DNA of 13,462 nt, from the NCBI GenBank assembly GCA_013698285.1, contig JACCVE010000193.1:1-13462 (forward strand), read 5' to 3'. The position numbers and the translations under genes are program-made. The stretch is from Chloroflexia bacterium (lineage in GTDB: Bacteria; Chloroflexota; Chloroflexia; Thermomicrobiales; UBA6265). Numbering within the stretch: the stretch's first letter is position 1; every line of letters begins with the position of its first letter. Below the pieces are notes generated by a model that was given only the letters and a program-made list of their open reading frames with translations, had not been told where the DNA came from and did no database searches. Below, piece after piece: positions 6,437 to 12,479 of this stretch.

Positions 6437-7339
6437 TCACTCCTCTCGCAGGCGGGGATTGAAGATGCCTTCCAACGAGCGGGAGATCATCACCAGGGAA
6501 AGCTGGAGCAGGGAGATGGCGACGATCGGGGAGAGGATGTACCAGAGGCTGTCTCGGAAGAAGAGGGCGCCGCGGGTGTAGGCGAGGTTGATCATCAGGC
6601 CCCAGTTGTTGCCGGAGAGGGGGACCAGGCCGAGGAAGTAGAGAATGATCTGGCCGTAGATGGCGCTGGTCATGGCGATCACGAAGTTGATCAGGATGTA
6701 GTTGGCCATGTTGGGCAAGATCTCGCGGAAGAGGACGTGGCGGGTGCCCATGTCCAGGACCCGGGCGGCCTCGACGTACTCGCGCTCCTTGAGGGAGAGG
6801 ACCTGGGAGCGGACGGCGCGGAGCAGGGTCGGCCAGGCGACGGCGGCGATGATCACGGCCAGGAGCAAGGGGCTGTTGAGCTGGACATAGGCGGCGAGGA
6901 CGCCGAGCAGGATGATGTAGGGGATGGTCAGGACGATGTCGGTGATGGTCAGGATGAGAGAGTCGAACCAGCCGCCCAGGTAGGCGGCCAGGGAGCCGAA
7001 GGTGACCGCGATCATCGTCGACATCAGGGCGGCCAGGGCGCCGACGACGATGATGCTGCGCCCGCCCCGGACGATCTGGGACAGCACGTCGCGGCCCGAA
7101 TAGTCGGTGCCGAGGGGGTGGGCGCGGGATGGGCCGCCGTAGATGTTGGTGACGTCGGGCCGGACGGCGGGCTGGGTCAGGGATGGGCCGAAGATGGCCA
7201 GGAAGACGAAGATCGAGAAGATGATCAGGCCAGCCGCGCCGACGCGGTCCTTCAATAGGTACGACAGGACCCAGAACCGGCGCCCGCCCGTCGGTGGCGC
7301 GATGGGGGAGGGACCGGTGCCGGTGATGGCGGTGTCCAT
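6437..7339 (-). CDS. ABC transporter permease, DppC/OppC-like
   Basis: This is a 300-residue inner-membrane subunit of the importer. After a short cytoplasmic N-terminus, the first membrane segment lies at about 34-52. It is followed by the hallmark HPLGTDYSGRDVLS (74-87) and further hydrophobic segments near 95-120, 127-150, 156-172, 208-238 and 267-286. The EAA loop that contacts the ATPases is KEREYVEAARVLDMGTRHVL (184-203). The ATG (7339-7337) follows GGGGAGG with 7-nt spacing and lies only 2 bp after the stop of the other permease. This start removes a long alternative upstream extension that merely shadows the first permease gene. The gene is part of a four-gene operon. Confidence 0.92.
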   Translation of the reverse strand: MDTAITGTGPSPIAPPTGGRRFWVLSYLLKDRVGAAGLIIFSIFVFLAIFGPSLTQPAVRPDVTNIYGGPSRAHPLGTDYSGRDVLSQIVRGGRSIIVVGALAALMSTMIAVTFGSLAAYLGGWFDSLILTITDIVLTIPYIILLGVLAAYVQLNSPLLLAVIIAAVAWPTLLRAVRSQVLSLKEREYVEAARVLDMGTRHVLFREILPNMANYILINFVIAMTSAIYGQIILYFLGLVPLSGNNWGLMINLAYTRGALFFRDSLWYILSPIVAISLLQLSLVMISRSLEGIFNPRLREE

Positions 7340-7341
7340 GG

Positions 7342-8430
7342 CTAACCCTCCCCGCCGGAGGTGCGGATGCGCGGGTCGAGGCGGCTGTAGAGGATGTCGG
7401 CCAGCAGGGTGGCGACGACGACCGAGACGGTGATCATCAGGAAGATGCCCTGCATCAGGGGGTAGTCCCGCCGCTGAATGGCGGTGAAGAGGATGTAGCC
7501 GATGCCCTGGTAGACGAAGATCGGCTCGACCAGGAACGAGCCGCCGACGACGAAGCCGATAGCGATGGTCATCTGGGTGAAGAGGGGCAGGATCGCGTTG
7601 CGGCCGACGTAGGTGGCGGCGATCCGGCCGGGCCGGATGCCGCGGGCCCGGGCGGCGGTGACGTAGTCCTCGTCCAGGGCGGCGACGGTGCTGCTCTTCA
7701 TGAGGAGCATCCAAGTGCCGATGCCAGTCAGGGTGTAGGTGAGGATCGGCAGGGCGGCGTGGTAGAAGGCGTCGCGGACGAACGCGACGCTGAACTCCAC
7801 GTCCTGGCCGGAGGAGAGGGCGCCGCGCATGTTGGTGATCGGCAGCCAGTCGAGGCGGACGCCGAAGAAGACGATCAGCATGATCGCGAACAGGTAGTTG
7901 GGGATCGAGTAGAGGATCGAGCCGAGGGCCGAGAGGGCGTCGTCCAGCACGCCGCCGCGCCGGTAGGCCATCAGCATCCCGAGCAGGACGCCGAAGACGA
8001 TCGCGAGCAGGAGGCCGGTGCCGACGCTGAAGAGGGTCCAGGGGAGGTATTGGAAGATGATCTCGGTGACCGGCACGCCGGAGGAGAGGATCGACTGGCC
8101 GAGGTCGCCCCGGGCCAGCCGGCTCAAGTAATCGACATACTGGAGGAGCAGGGGCTGGTCCGAATTGAAGGCGAACAGGGACGATGCCTGGGCGACGGCG
8201 TCGTCGTAGGTGAAGCCGTACTGGGCGATCTGGGTCTGGACGTAGACGTCGACCGGGTCGCCGGGCAGCAGCCGGACCATGAAGAAGGTCAGCGAGGTGA
8301 CGACGAAGATCGTCAGGGCCGCCTTGGCGAGGCGCCGCAGCAGCCAGAGGGTGCCCTGGCGCCGGGGCAGGCGTGCAATGACCCGGGACCGAGGTCGTGG
8401 TCGGGGTCGGCTGGAGGCGACGCTGCCCAT
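7342..8430 (-). CDS. ABC transporter permease, DppB/OppB-like (first gene of operon)
   Basis: This 362-residue inner-membrane subunit pairs with the DppC-like permease. It has a basic N-terminus (residues 8-36, rich in Arg), a first membrane segment at about 37-53, the conserved VRLLPGDPVDVYV, then a periplasmic stretch (about 60-130). Further segments lie near 131-155, 167-195, 225-247, 285-302 and 325-345. The EAA loop reads DEDYVTAARARGIRPGRI (253-270). ATG 8430 is chosen because AAAGGAG lies nine bases upstream. Extension to 8595 would add 55 residues unlike the family and would run through the promoter. No substrate-binding protein gene lies next to this operon on either side within the window. 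Confidence 0.92.
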   Translation of the reverse strand: MGSVASSRPRPRPRSRVIARLPRRQGTLWLLRRLAKAALTIFVVTSLTFFMVRLLPGDPVDVYVQTQIAQYGFTYDDAVAQASSLFAFNSDQPLLLQYVDYLSRLARGDLGQSILSSGVPVTEIIFQYLPWTLFSVGTGLLLAIVFGVLLGMLMAYRRGGVLDDALSALGSILYSIPNYLFAIMLIVFFGVRLDWLPITNMRGALSSGQDVEFSVAFVRDAFYHAALPILTYTLTGIGTWMLLMKSSTVAALDEDYVTAARARGIRPGRIAATYVGRNAILPLFTQMTIAIGFVVGGSFLVEPIFVYQGIGYILFTAIQRRDYPLMQGIFLMITVSVVVATLLADILYSRLDPRIRTSGGEG

Positions 8431-8534
8431 CCGCTCCGGCTCCTTTGCCGCGCCGCGGGGGTCGGGGGGACGGCATTCGCCTCCCCGGCGACCCGGCGCA
8501 TGTCGTGGTTGGCCCGATCTGCTGTCAGGCGAGG

Positions 8535-8563
8535 ATGCTACCGGACCGGGGCCGAAGTCGCAA
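8535..8563 (-). promoter_or_regulatory. Predicted promoter of the ABC importer operon
   Basis: On the minus strand TTGCGA (8563-8558) is separated by 17 bp from TAGCAT (8540-8535), each matching four of six consensus bases. The -10 box resembles the TAGAGT box of the DAHP synthase promoter. The start of transcription would be near 8528, giving a leader of about 98 nt before the permease ATG at 8430. No obvious operator or riboswitch is seen in that leader. Confidence 0.45.
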
Positions 8564-8664
8564 GCGAGATCGCCGCGGCGTTCCGGCCCGAGCATGCGGC
8601 CCGGGCGGTGCCGGGGAACGATCCTGTTCCAGCCAGCCCAACGTGGTGCCGCGAGGCGGCCTTC

Positions 8665-9062
8665 CAGATGACCGACGCGCTGGGAAGTGAGCGGGGAAGA
8701 CGGACGCCTCGGGCTCCCTCCCGGGACCAGTGACTACGACGTATTCGTGGCGGTACGAGGTCGGACCGGGGAGGCGGGCACCTTCGGATTCATGGGCGAG
8801 CAGACGGGCTCTGGGACGGGGCTGATCCACCCGCGGAGCCGGGACTACGCGCCGCGGATAGGGCGGTTCTTCGGGCGGGGACAGCGTCAGTCCGGACGCG
8901 CCGGGCAGCCAGGGGTACAACGCCTACGCCTATGCCGCCAACAACCCGGCGCGGTGGGCCGACCCCTTCGGGTCGATTGTCTGGACCCGCAGAACCGCAT
9001 CGCCAGCGTTAATGCCATTGAATCATGCCGCGCCGGTCCGCTCTACTCACGCTCTGGGCTGA
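8665..9062 (+). pseudogene. Decayed Rhs/YD-repeat core domain fragment
   Basis: Conceptual translation across frames gives the C-terminal part of an Rhs repeat-associated core. The pieces in order are TDALGS (frame of 8671), TDASGSLPG (from about 8700), SDYDVFVAVRGRTGEAGTFG and GEQTGSGTGLIHPRSRDY up to GRFFGRG (about 8729-8880), and DSVSPDAPGSQGYNAYAYAA with NNPARWADPFGS (about 8881-8975). The last frame runs on to a TGA at 9060. Three frame changes are needed. Conserved positions of the FTGE/LRARYYDP/GRF consensus are altered (HPRSRDYAP). I see no start codon or upstream repeats, so this is debris of a once much longer polymorphic-toxin or YD-repeat gene. An intact reading frame of 176 codons (8687-9217) covers only one of these frames and should not be annotated as a gene. 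Confidence 0.75.
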
Positions 9063-9197
9063 CCGCCACCGTCGCCCCTCCGCCTTCGAGCGGCTCCCAT
9101 GACCCGTCCGGGCGACGGGGGAGCGGCCGGTTCCGCGGGGTGAAGCAGATTTGGATCCTGACCCGGCGGGTCGTCGCCGCCGACGCGGGCGGGATTC

Positions 9198-9536
9198 TTA
9201 AACGGCCAGGTTGCTGACGGCGGCGATGGCGAGCCAGCCCAGGATGGGGAGCCAGGCGAGGCGCGAGGATCGGGCGTGGAGACGGAGGAGGAGGACGGTC
9301 GCGATCGGCCAGGTGATGACCAGCGTGCCCAGCAGCATGGCGAAACCGCCGACGTCGTCGCCATCGGAGCGGGCCACGAGATAGTCCATGTAGAGCCAGC
9401 CGAGGGCCATCAGGCCGATCCACAGGTGGAGGGCGACCGCCACGCCGCGGGAGAGCGCGGGGACCTTCTCGCCCGGTGTCCCGGCCGATCCCGGCCGGCG
9501 GGAGCTACGGAGCGCGTCGTCCGGGTGTCGATCCAC
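9198..9536 (-). CDS. Small hypothetical membrane protein with three predicted helices
   Basis: This protein has 112 residues from GTG 9536. That start is preceded by an excellent GGAGG (9546-9542) at 5-nt spacing, and no equally good site serves the longer in-frame options. A polar N-terminus of about 28 residues is followed by hydrophobic segments at roughly 31-52 (VAVALHLWIGLMALGWLYMD), 65-84 (FAMLLGTLVITWPIATVLLL) and 92-111 (LAWLPILGWLAIAAVSNLAV). The Arg/His pairs before and after the helices are consistent with a real inner-membrane protein. I recognise no family. It is divergently transcribed from the thioesterase gene and may share its control region. Function is unknown. Confidence 0.7.
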   Translation of the reverse strand: MDRHPDDALRSSRRPGSAGTPGEKVPALSRGVAVALHLWIGLMALGWLYMDYLVARSDGDDVGGFAMLLGTLVITWPIATVLLLRLHARSSRLAWLPILGWLAIAAVSNLAV

Positions 9537-9666
9537 GTGGTCCTCCAGGTTCAGACGCGACCCGGTGCGGCTCGCCGGGAGATGCCGGCGGGGCGCGTGA
9601 TAGGCGGGCCAGGTGGTGCGCGGCATCGCGCCGGTCCGGTCGGGTCCTGCCCGGCTCGGGGGCACT

Positions 9667-9683
9667 CGCCTAGACTCTAGGCG
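9667..9683. promoter_or_regulatory. Perfect 17-bp dyad over a probable -10 box (candidate operator)
   Basis: CGCCTAGACTCTAGGCG is an exact inverted repeat with 8-bp arms around a single central C at 9675. It contains TAGACT (9671-9676), a -10-like box at a suitable distance (47 bp) upstream of the thioesterase ATG at 9723. The matching -35 region is weak. An exact dyad on a promoter between divergent genes is a typical position for a repressor site; no regulator gene is next to it. Confidence 0.45.
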
Positions 9684-9722
9684 CACCGGCGGGGTGGCGC
9701 AAGGCAAGAAGGGAGCCGACGC

Positions 9723-10277
9723 ATGATGACGAGCCGAGACCTCGCCCCCGGTGCTCCGGGGAACAGGACGGAGCGGGGCGGAGATGGACCAACCGGAGAT
9801 GGGGCGCGGGAGAGCGTCGTGGCACGGGACGACCACGGCTGCTTCGGGTGTGGGGCGTTGAACCCGCACGGCCTGCACCTGCGCTTCAGGATCACCCCGG
9901 AGGGAATCGAGGCGCCATTTACGCCGCTGGTGACCCATGAGGGGTACACCGGGATGGTCCACGGCGGGATCGTCTCGACGCTGCTCGACGAGGTGATGGC
10001 CTGGTCGCTCTACCGGCTCGACATCTGGGCGGTGACGGCGAAGATGGCCGTCTCGTTCCGGCGGCCGGTCCGGGTTGGGGAGCCGTGCCTGGCCGAGGGG
10101 TGGTTGGCGCGGGACCGGGGTCGCCTGATCGAGACGGCAGCCCGGCTGGTCCGCGTCGAGGACGGCACCGTCCTGGCGACGGCGACGGGCACCTTCGCCC
10201 GAGTCCCGGCCGCCCGGGCCCAAGCCTGGCGAGAACAATACGTCGCCCCGGGCCGACCGATCCCCGAAACGTCGTGA
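9723..10277 (+). CDS. PaaI-family hotdog-fold thioesterase
   Basis: This 184-residue protein carries a 4HBT/PaaI hotdog domain (about 38-160). Members hydrolyse acyl-CoA thioesters. The motif HEGYTGMVHGGIVSTLLDE (72-90) contains the HGG turn and the acidic residues D89/E90 expected on the central helix. The N-terminal C40-F-G-C43...NPHGLHLRF is common in a subgroup of this family. The strand sequence VSFRRPVRVGEP follows the usual hotdog pattern. The first 30 or so residues are low-complexity, so translation might begin later. ATG 9723 was kept because GGGAG lies seven bases upstream. An adjacent in-frame ATG at 9726 is equally possible. The physiological acyl-CoA cannot be inferred. Confidence 0.85.
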   Translation: MMTSRDLAPGAPGNRTERGGDGPTGDGARESVVARDDHGCFGCGALNPHGLHLRFRITPEGIEAPFTPLVTHEGYTGMVHGGIVSTLLDEVMAWSLYRLDIWAVTAKMAVSFRRPVRVGEPCLAEGWLARDRGRLIETAARLVRVEDGTVLATATGTFARVPAARAQAWREQYVAPGRPIPETS

Positions 10278-10299
10278 GCGGCGGCCCGCGTTCTCTGGG

Positions 10300-10335
10300 G
10301 AGGACGGTTCATATCCTCGCGGCGCCATGAGGCGC
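10300..10335. terminator. Two hairpins between convergent genes, possible terminator
   Basis: GAGGA (10300-10304) pairs with TCCTC (10314-10318), and GCGCC-ATGA-GGCGC (10322-10335) forms a second compact stem. They lie in the 60-bp gap between the thioesterase stop and the stop of the minus-strand hypothetical gene. No T-run follows in either direction, so support is positional. Confidence 0.3.
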
Positions 10336-10337
10336 GG

Positions 10338-11009
10338 CTAGGCGCGGGCTCGCTTGGCGGCGGCGATGTAGACCTGGAGCAGGCGGAGGAGCCGTTGGAT
10401 CGACCGTTCGTCGAGGAGGAAGAGGGCCAGTTCGGCCTCGGCGTCGTTGAAGTCGAGGTGGTCTGTCTGGTCCGCGCCATCACCATCGGGGCCGTCGATC
10501 GCGGCGAACCAGACCGAGGCGTGGAGATCGGCCTGGCGGAGGAGGCGCAGCAGGTGGGTCGCCGCGTCGCGACGCGCGGCGTCCCGGTCGGTGCCGGGTG
10601 GCAGCGTGGCCAAATCGCCTTCCGGGTCCGTCTCCCCGGGGGTGCCCGCCAGGGCCCCGAAGGTGGCGGGCGAGGTGGCGAGGATGAAGGCGTGCCCGCC
10701 GTCCTGGGCATGGGCGAGGATGCGCGGTCCGGGAGTGTCGTCCTCGGTCGCCCGGGTGATCGTCTCCAGGTCGCGCTCGAAGTCGCCGGGCGGTGTGGCC
10801 GAGGGGTCCACCGTCGCGAGGTCGTAGGCATAGACCACGAAGGCGGCTGGTCCGGTGGCGGTCTCGACCCGGGTCGCGTACACGGTCCGGCCCGGCGTGG
10901 TGGAGATGGTCGCCAGGTCAGCCGTGACGTCGGTGCCCGGGGGCAGGCCCAACGCCTGGGTCAGGAACGCCGCCGCCCGGACGGTCGCGGTGAACTCCGT
11001 GTCGGTCAT
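10338..11009 (-). CDS. Hypothetical acidic protein, 223 residues
   Basis: I do not recognise the family. From ATG 11009 the protein is acidic, rich in Ala, Thr, Asp and Gly, with no signal peptide or membrane segment. An N-terminal half with beta-rich character (RTVYATRVETATGPAAFVVYAYDL, about 41-64) is followed by PRILAHAQDGGHAFILATSP (95-114). A low-complexity Thr/Asp/Gly stretch comes next (about 120-145), then an amphipathic C-terminal helix ending LLRLLQVYIAAAKRARA. The upstream ribosome site is weak. In-frame starts at 11096 and 11150 would extend it, but the extra residues look non-coding. Strong third-position G/C across the whole frame supports a real gene. It is transcribed alone, divergently from cytidine deaminase. 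Confidence 0.7.
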   Translation of the reverse strand: MTDTEFTATVRAAAFLTQALGLPPGTDVTADLATISTTPGRTVYATRVETATGPAAFVVYAYDLATVDPSATPPGDFERDLETITRATEDDTPGPRILAHAQDGGHAFILATSPATFGALAGTPGETDPEGDLATLPPGTDRDAARRDAATHLLRLLRQADLHASVWFAAIDGPDGDGADQTDHLDFNDAEAELALFLLDERSIQRLLRLLQVYIAAAKRARA

Positions 11010-11110
11010 GGTCGGCTGCCCCGGCGGGCCGCACGGCAACCGAGTGCCGTCCAGTCCCGATGTCGCGATCGTGTCAGGAGTGAGTTCAGGCCCCATTCGG
11101 GACGGTCGCT

Positions 11111-11151
11111 CGTGATGCGGCGTGATGCGACTGCCCGTGCGGTGAATCACG
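11111..11151. promoter_or_regulatory. Tandem CGTGATGCG sites with an inverted half-site (candidate operator)
   Basis: CGTGATGCG occurs at 11111-11119 and again at 11121-11129, exactly one helical turn apart. The inverse ATCACG follows at 11146-11151. The cluster lies between the divergent hypothetical gene (start 11009) and cytidine deaminase (start 11292). Spacing by 10 bp suits cooperative binding of a regulator on one face of the DNA. The rest of this 282-bp gap holds only a weak -10-like TATTCT at 11224-11229 upstream of the deaminase. Confidence 0.3.
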
Positions 11152-11291
11152 ACGACTCGCGACGCGGCCGCGCCAACGATCGGCGAAGCTTAACCGGATG
11201 CGGGTGCGGCGTCCTGCCGGGCGTATTCTAGGTCGGCCGGCACGGTGCCGCTCGGGCGGTGTGGCGGGCGACGGGCAAGGGGCGAACGGGG

Positions 11292-11717
11292 ATGAGCGAG
11301 GCGAGCGACATCGACGCCGGGACGCGGGGAAGGCTGGTCGGGGCGGCACGGGAGGCGGCGGGGCGGGCCTACGTGCCCTACTCGAACTTCCCGGTCGGTG
11401 CGGCGGTGCTGACAGACGACGGGTCGGTGGTGACAGGGTGCAATGTCGAGAACGCCAGCTACGGCCTGACCTGCTGCGCCGAGCGGGTGGCGGCCTTCAC
11501 GGCGGCGGCGGCCGGGCACCGGACCTTTCGCGCCGTGGCGGTGACGGCCCCCGCCGCCACCCGAGCTTCGCCCTGCGGGGCATGTCGTCAGGTCTTGCGG
11601 GAGTTCGTGCCGGCGGGCGGGATGCTGGTCCTGCTCGACGGGGTGGACGGGGTCGAGGAGACGGACCTGGCGACCTTGCTGCCCGATTCGTTCGGACCGG
11701 AGGATCTGGGGGGATAG
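11292..11717 (+). CDS. cdd: Cytidine deaminase
   Basis: This 141-residue enzyme matches the compact tetrameric class. It hydrolytically deaminates cytidine and deoxycytidine to uridine forms for pyrimidine salvage. Substrate motif NVENASYGL (51-59) and zinc motif C62-A-E64, with E64 as the proton shuttle, are followed by PCGACRQ (94-100), whose C95 and C98 complete the zinc site. YVPYSNFPVGAA (27-38) is the characteristic N-terminal block. ATG 11292 follows a GGGG-rich stretch. An in-frame start at 11259 would add 11 residues outside the family pattern. No other nucleoside-salvage gene lies beside it, so it appears to stand alone or with the cold-shock-domain gene. Confidence 0.95.
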   Translation: MSEASDIDAGTRGRLVGAAREAAGRAYVPYSNFPVGAAVLTDDGSVVTGCNVENASYGLTCCAERVAAFTAAAAGHRTFRAVAVTAPAATRASPCGACRQVLREFVPAGGMLVLLDGVDGVEETDLATLLPDSFGPEDLGG

Positions 11718-11800
11718 GGGGCCGGGCGTGGTATCTTTCTGCGTTCGACCGCCTGCCGGGTTTCGTCCCCGGGGGCCGTGTCATCATCCCGGTAACCGAT

Positions 11801-11827
11801 GTCCCGCGACGTCCGACGTCCCGCGAC
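11801..11827 (+). repeat. Direct repeat in the cold-shock-domain gene leader
   Basis: GTCCCGCGAC is repeated exactly at 11801-11810 and 11818-11827, with a 17-bp period, immediately before the ribosome-binding site of the cold-shock-domain gene. Leaders of cold-shock genes are often regulatory. Whether this repeat has a role cannot be told from one copy pair. Confidence 0.35.
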
Positions 11828-11843
11828 CGCACGAGGTGTCCAG

Positions 11844-12152
11844 ATGCCAGTAGGTACCGTCAAAGTCTTCTCGCCCCGCCGTGGCAGCGGGTTCATCGTC
11901 CCGGACAGCGGGGGCGATCGCGTCTACGTCCACAAGAGCGGTATCTCCGCCGAGGGTGACACCCCAGGCATGCGGTTGGAGGCTGGCCAGCGGGTCGAGT
12001 TCTCGATCGGCCAGCGCCCGAAAGGCCCGGCGGCCGTGAATGTCCGCCCCGCCCCCGCCGGTTCGCTGTCCCCGCGCGACGCCGCAGCGCTGGCCGCGCG
12101 GGAGAGCGCGGCTGCCGGTGAGGGTGGCGAATCGTCCTCGACCGGCGCGTAG
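11844..12152 (+). CDS. Divergent cold-shock-domain protein with Ala/Gly/Ser-rich tail
   Basis: This 102-residue protein has a cold-shock domain at about 1-68. It starts MPVGTVKVFSPRRGSGFIVP and contains VYVHKSGI (27-34), corresponding to the RNP1 and RNP2 motifs that bind single-stranded nucleic acid. Compared with the CspA type, the stacking residues W11, F18 and F34 appear as V8, S15 and K31; F17, Y28 and H30 are kept. Nucleic-acid binding may therefore be weaker or rely on charge. A flexible tail (about 72-102) rich in Ala, Ser and Gly extends well past the usual 65-70 residues. ATG 11844 is chosen because GAGGTG lies five bases before it and the domain begins there; a start at 11799 would add 15 unconserved residues. 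It lies 126 bp behind cytidine deaminase. Confidence 0.82.
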   Translation: MPVGTVKVFSPRRGSGFIVPDSGGDRVYVHKSGISAEGDTPGMRLEAGQRVEFSIGQRPKGPAAVNVRPAPAGSLSPRDAAALAARESAAAGEGGESSSTGA

Positions 12153-12479
12153 ACTCGCCCGAGCGACCCGCCCCGGGATCACCTCCGAGACCCCTGACCC
12201 CACCGGCCCATCGACCGGAGGCGACGTGGCGTGTCCGGCGGGCCGGAGGCTCCCAGCCACCGGCGTTGGGCCCGGCGCGTCCCCGGAGACGACAGGTCCA
12301 CGGCAGGTCCGCGTCGGGTAGATGAACACCGGGACCGCGACGTGACCGGTGCCGGGTAACCGTCGTCCTGGACACCCCGCGTCGAAACCTGGTGCGGCCG
12401 TGCCGTCCTGACAGTGCGGGGTCGCTGTCGGTTCGTCCCACGTATTCCCCGCGTCTGTATCCCTAGAGGAGGCAACCCG
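12153..12479. other. Intergenic region without a recognisable gene
   Basis: This 327-bp gap lies between the cold-shock-domain gene and the peptidase gene. Several GC-rich inverted repeats are present, for example CACCGG (12327-12332) against CCGGTG (12346-12351). No convincing promoter pair could be picked: a -35-like CTGACA occurs at 12408-12413 without a matching -10. Reading frames crossing the gap on either strand look like chance frames in GC-rich DNA. Confidence 0.5.
12467..12472 (+). promoter_or_regulatory. Strong ribosome-binding site of the peptidase gene
   Basis: AGGAGG lies seven bases before ATG 12480, an optimal Shine-Dalgarno arrangement. It fixes the start at the residues preceding the helix-turn-helix-like segment. 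The N-terminal domain is therefore part of the translated protein and not an artefact of an over-long frame. Confidence 0.7.

Noticed and set aside
5603..7258. 551-codon plus-strand frame rich in Glu, Asp and Gly, antisense to the ABC genes
   Set aside because: Its composition is the mirror of the coding strand's codon bias, and the minus-strand frames carry full ABC ATPase and permease motifs.
6437..8476. Single 679-residue minus-strand protein joining both permeases
   Set aside because: The first part is an Arg/Pro-rich shadow of the DppB-like gene. The real DppC-like gene starts at 7339 with its own ribosome-binding site.
8687..9217. Intact 176-residue protein-coding gene
   Set aside because: Rhs core homology switches frame inside it and the remainder is unrelated sequence, so it is better read as pseudogene debris.
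12408..12436. Promoter with CTGACA as -35 for the peptidase gene
   Set aside because: No acceptable -10 hexamer occurs 16-18 bp downstream.
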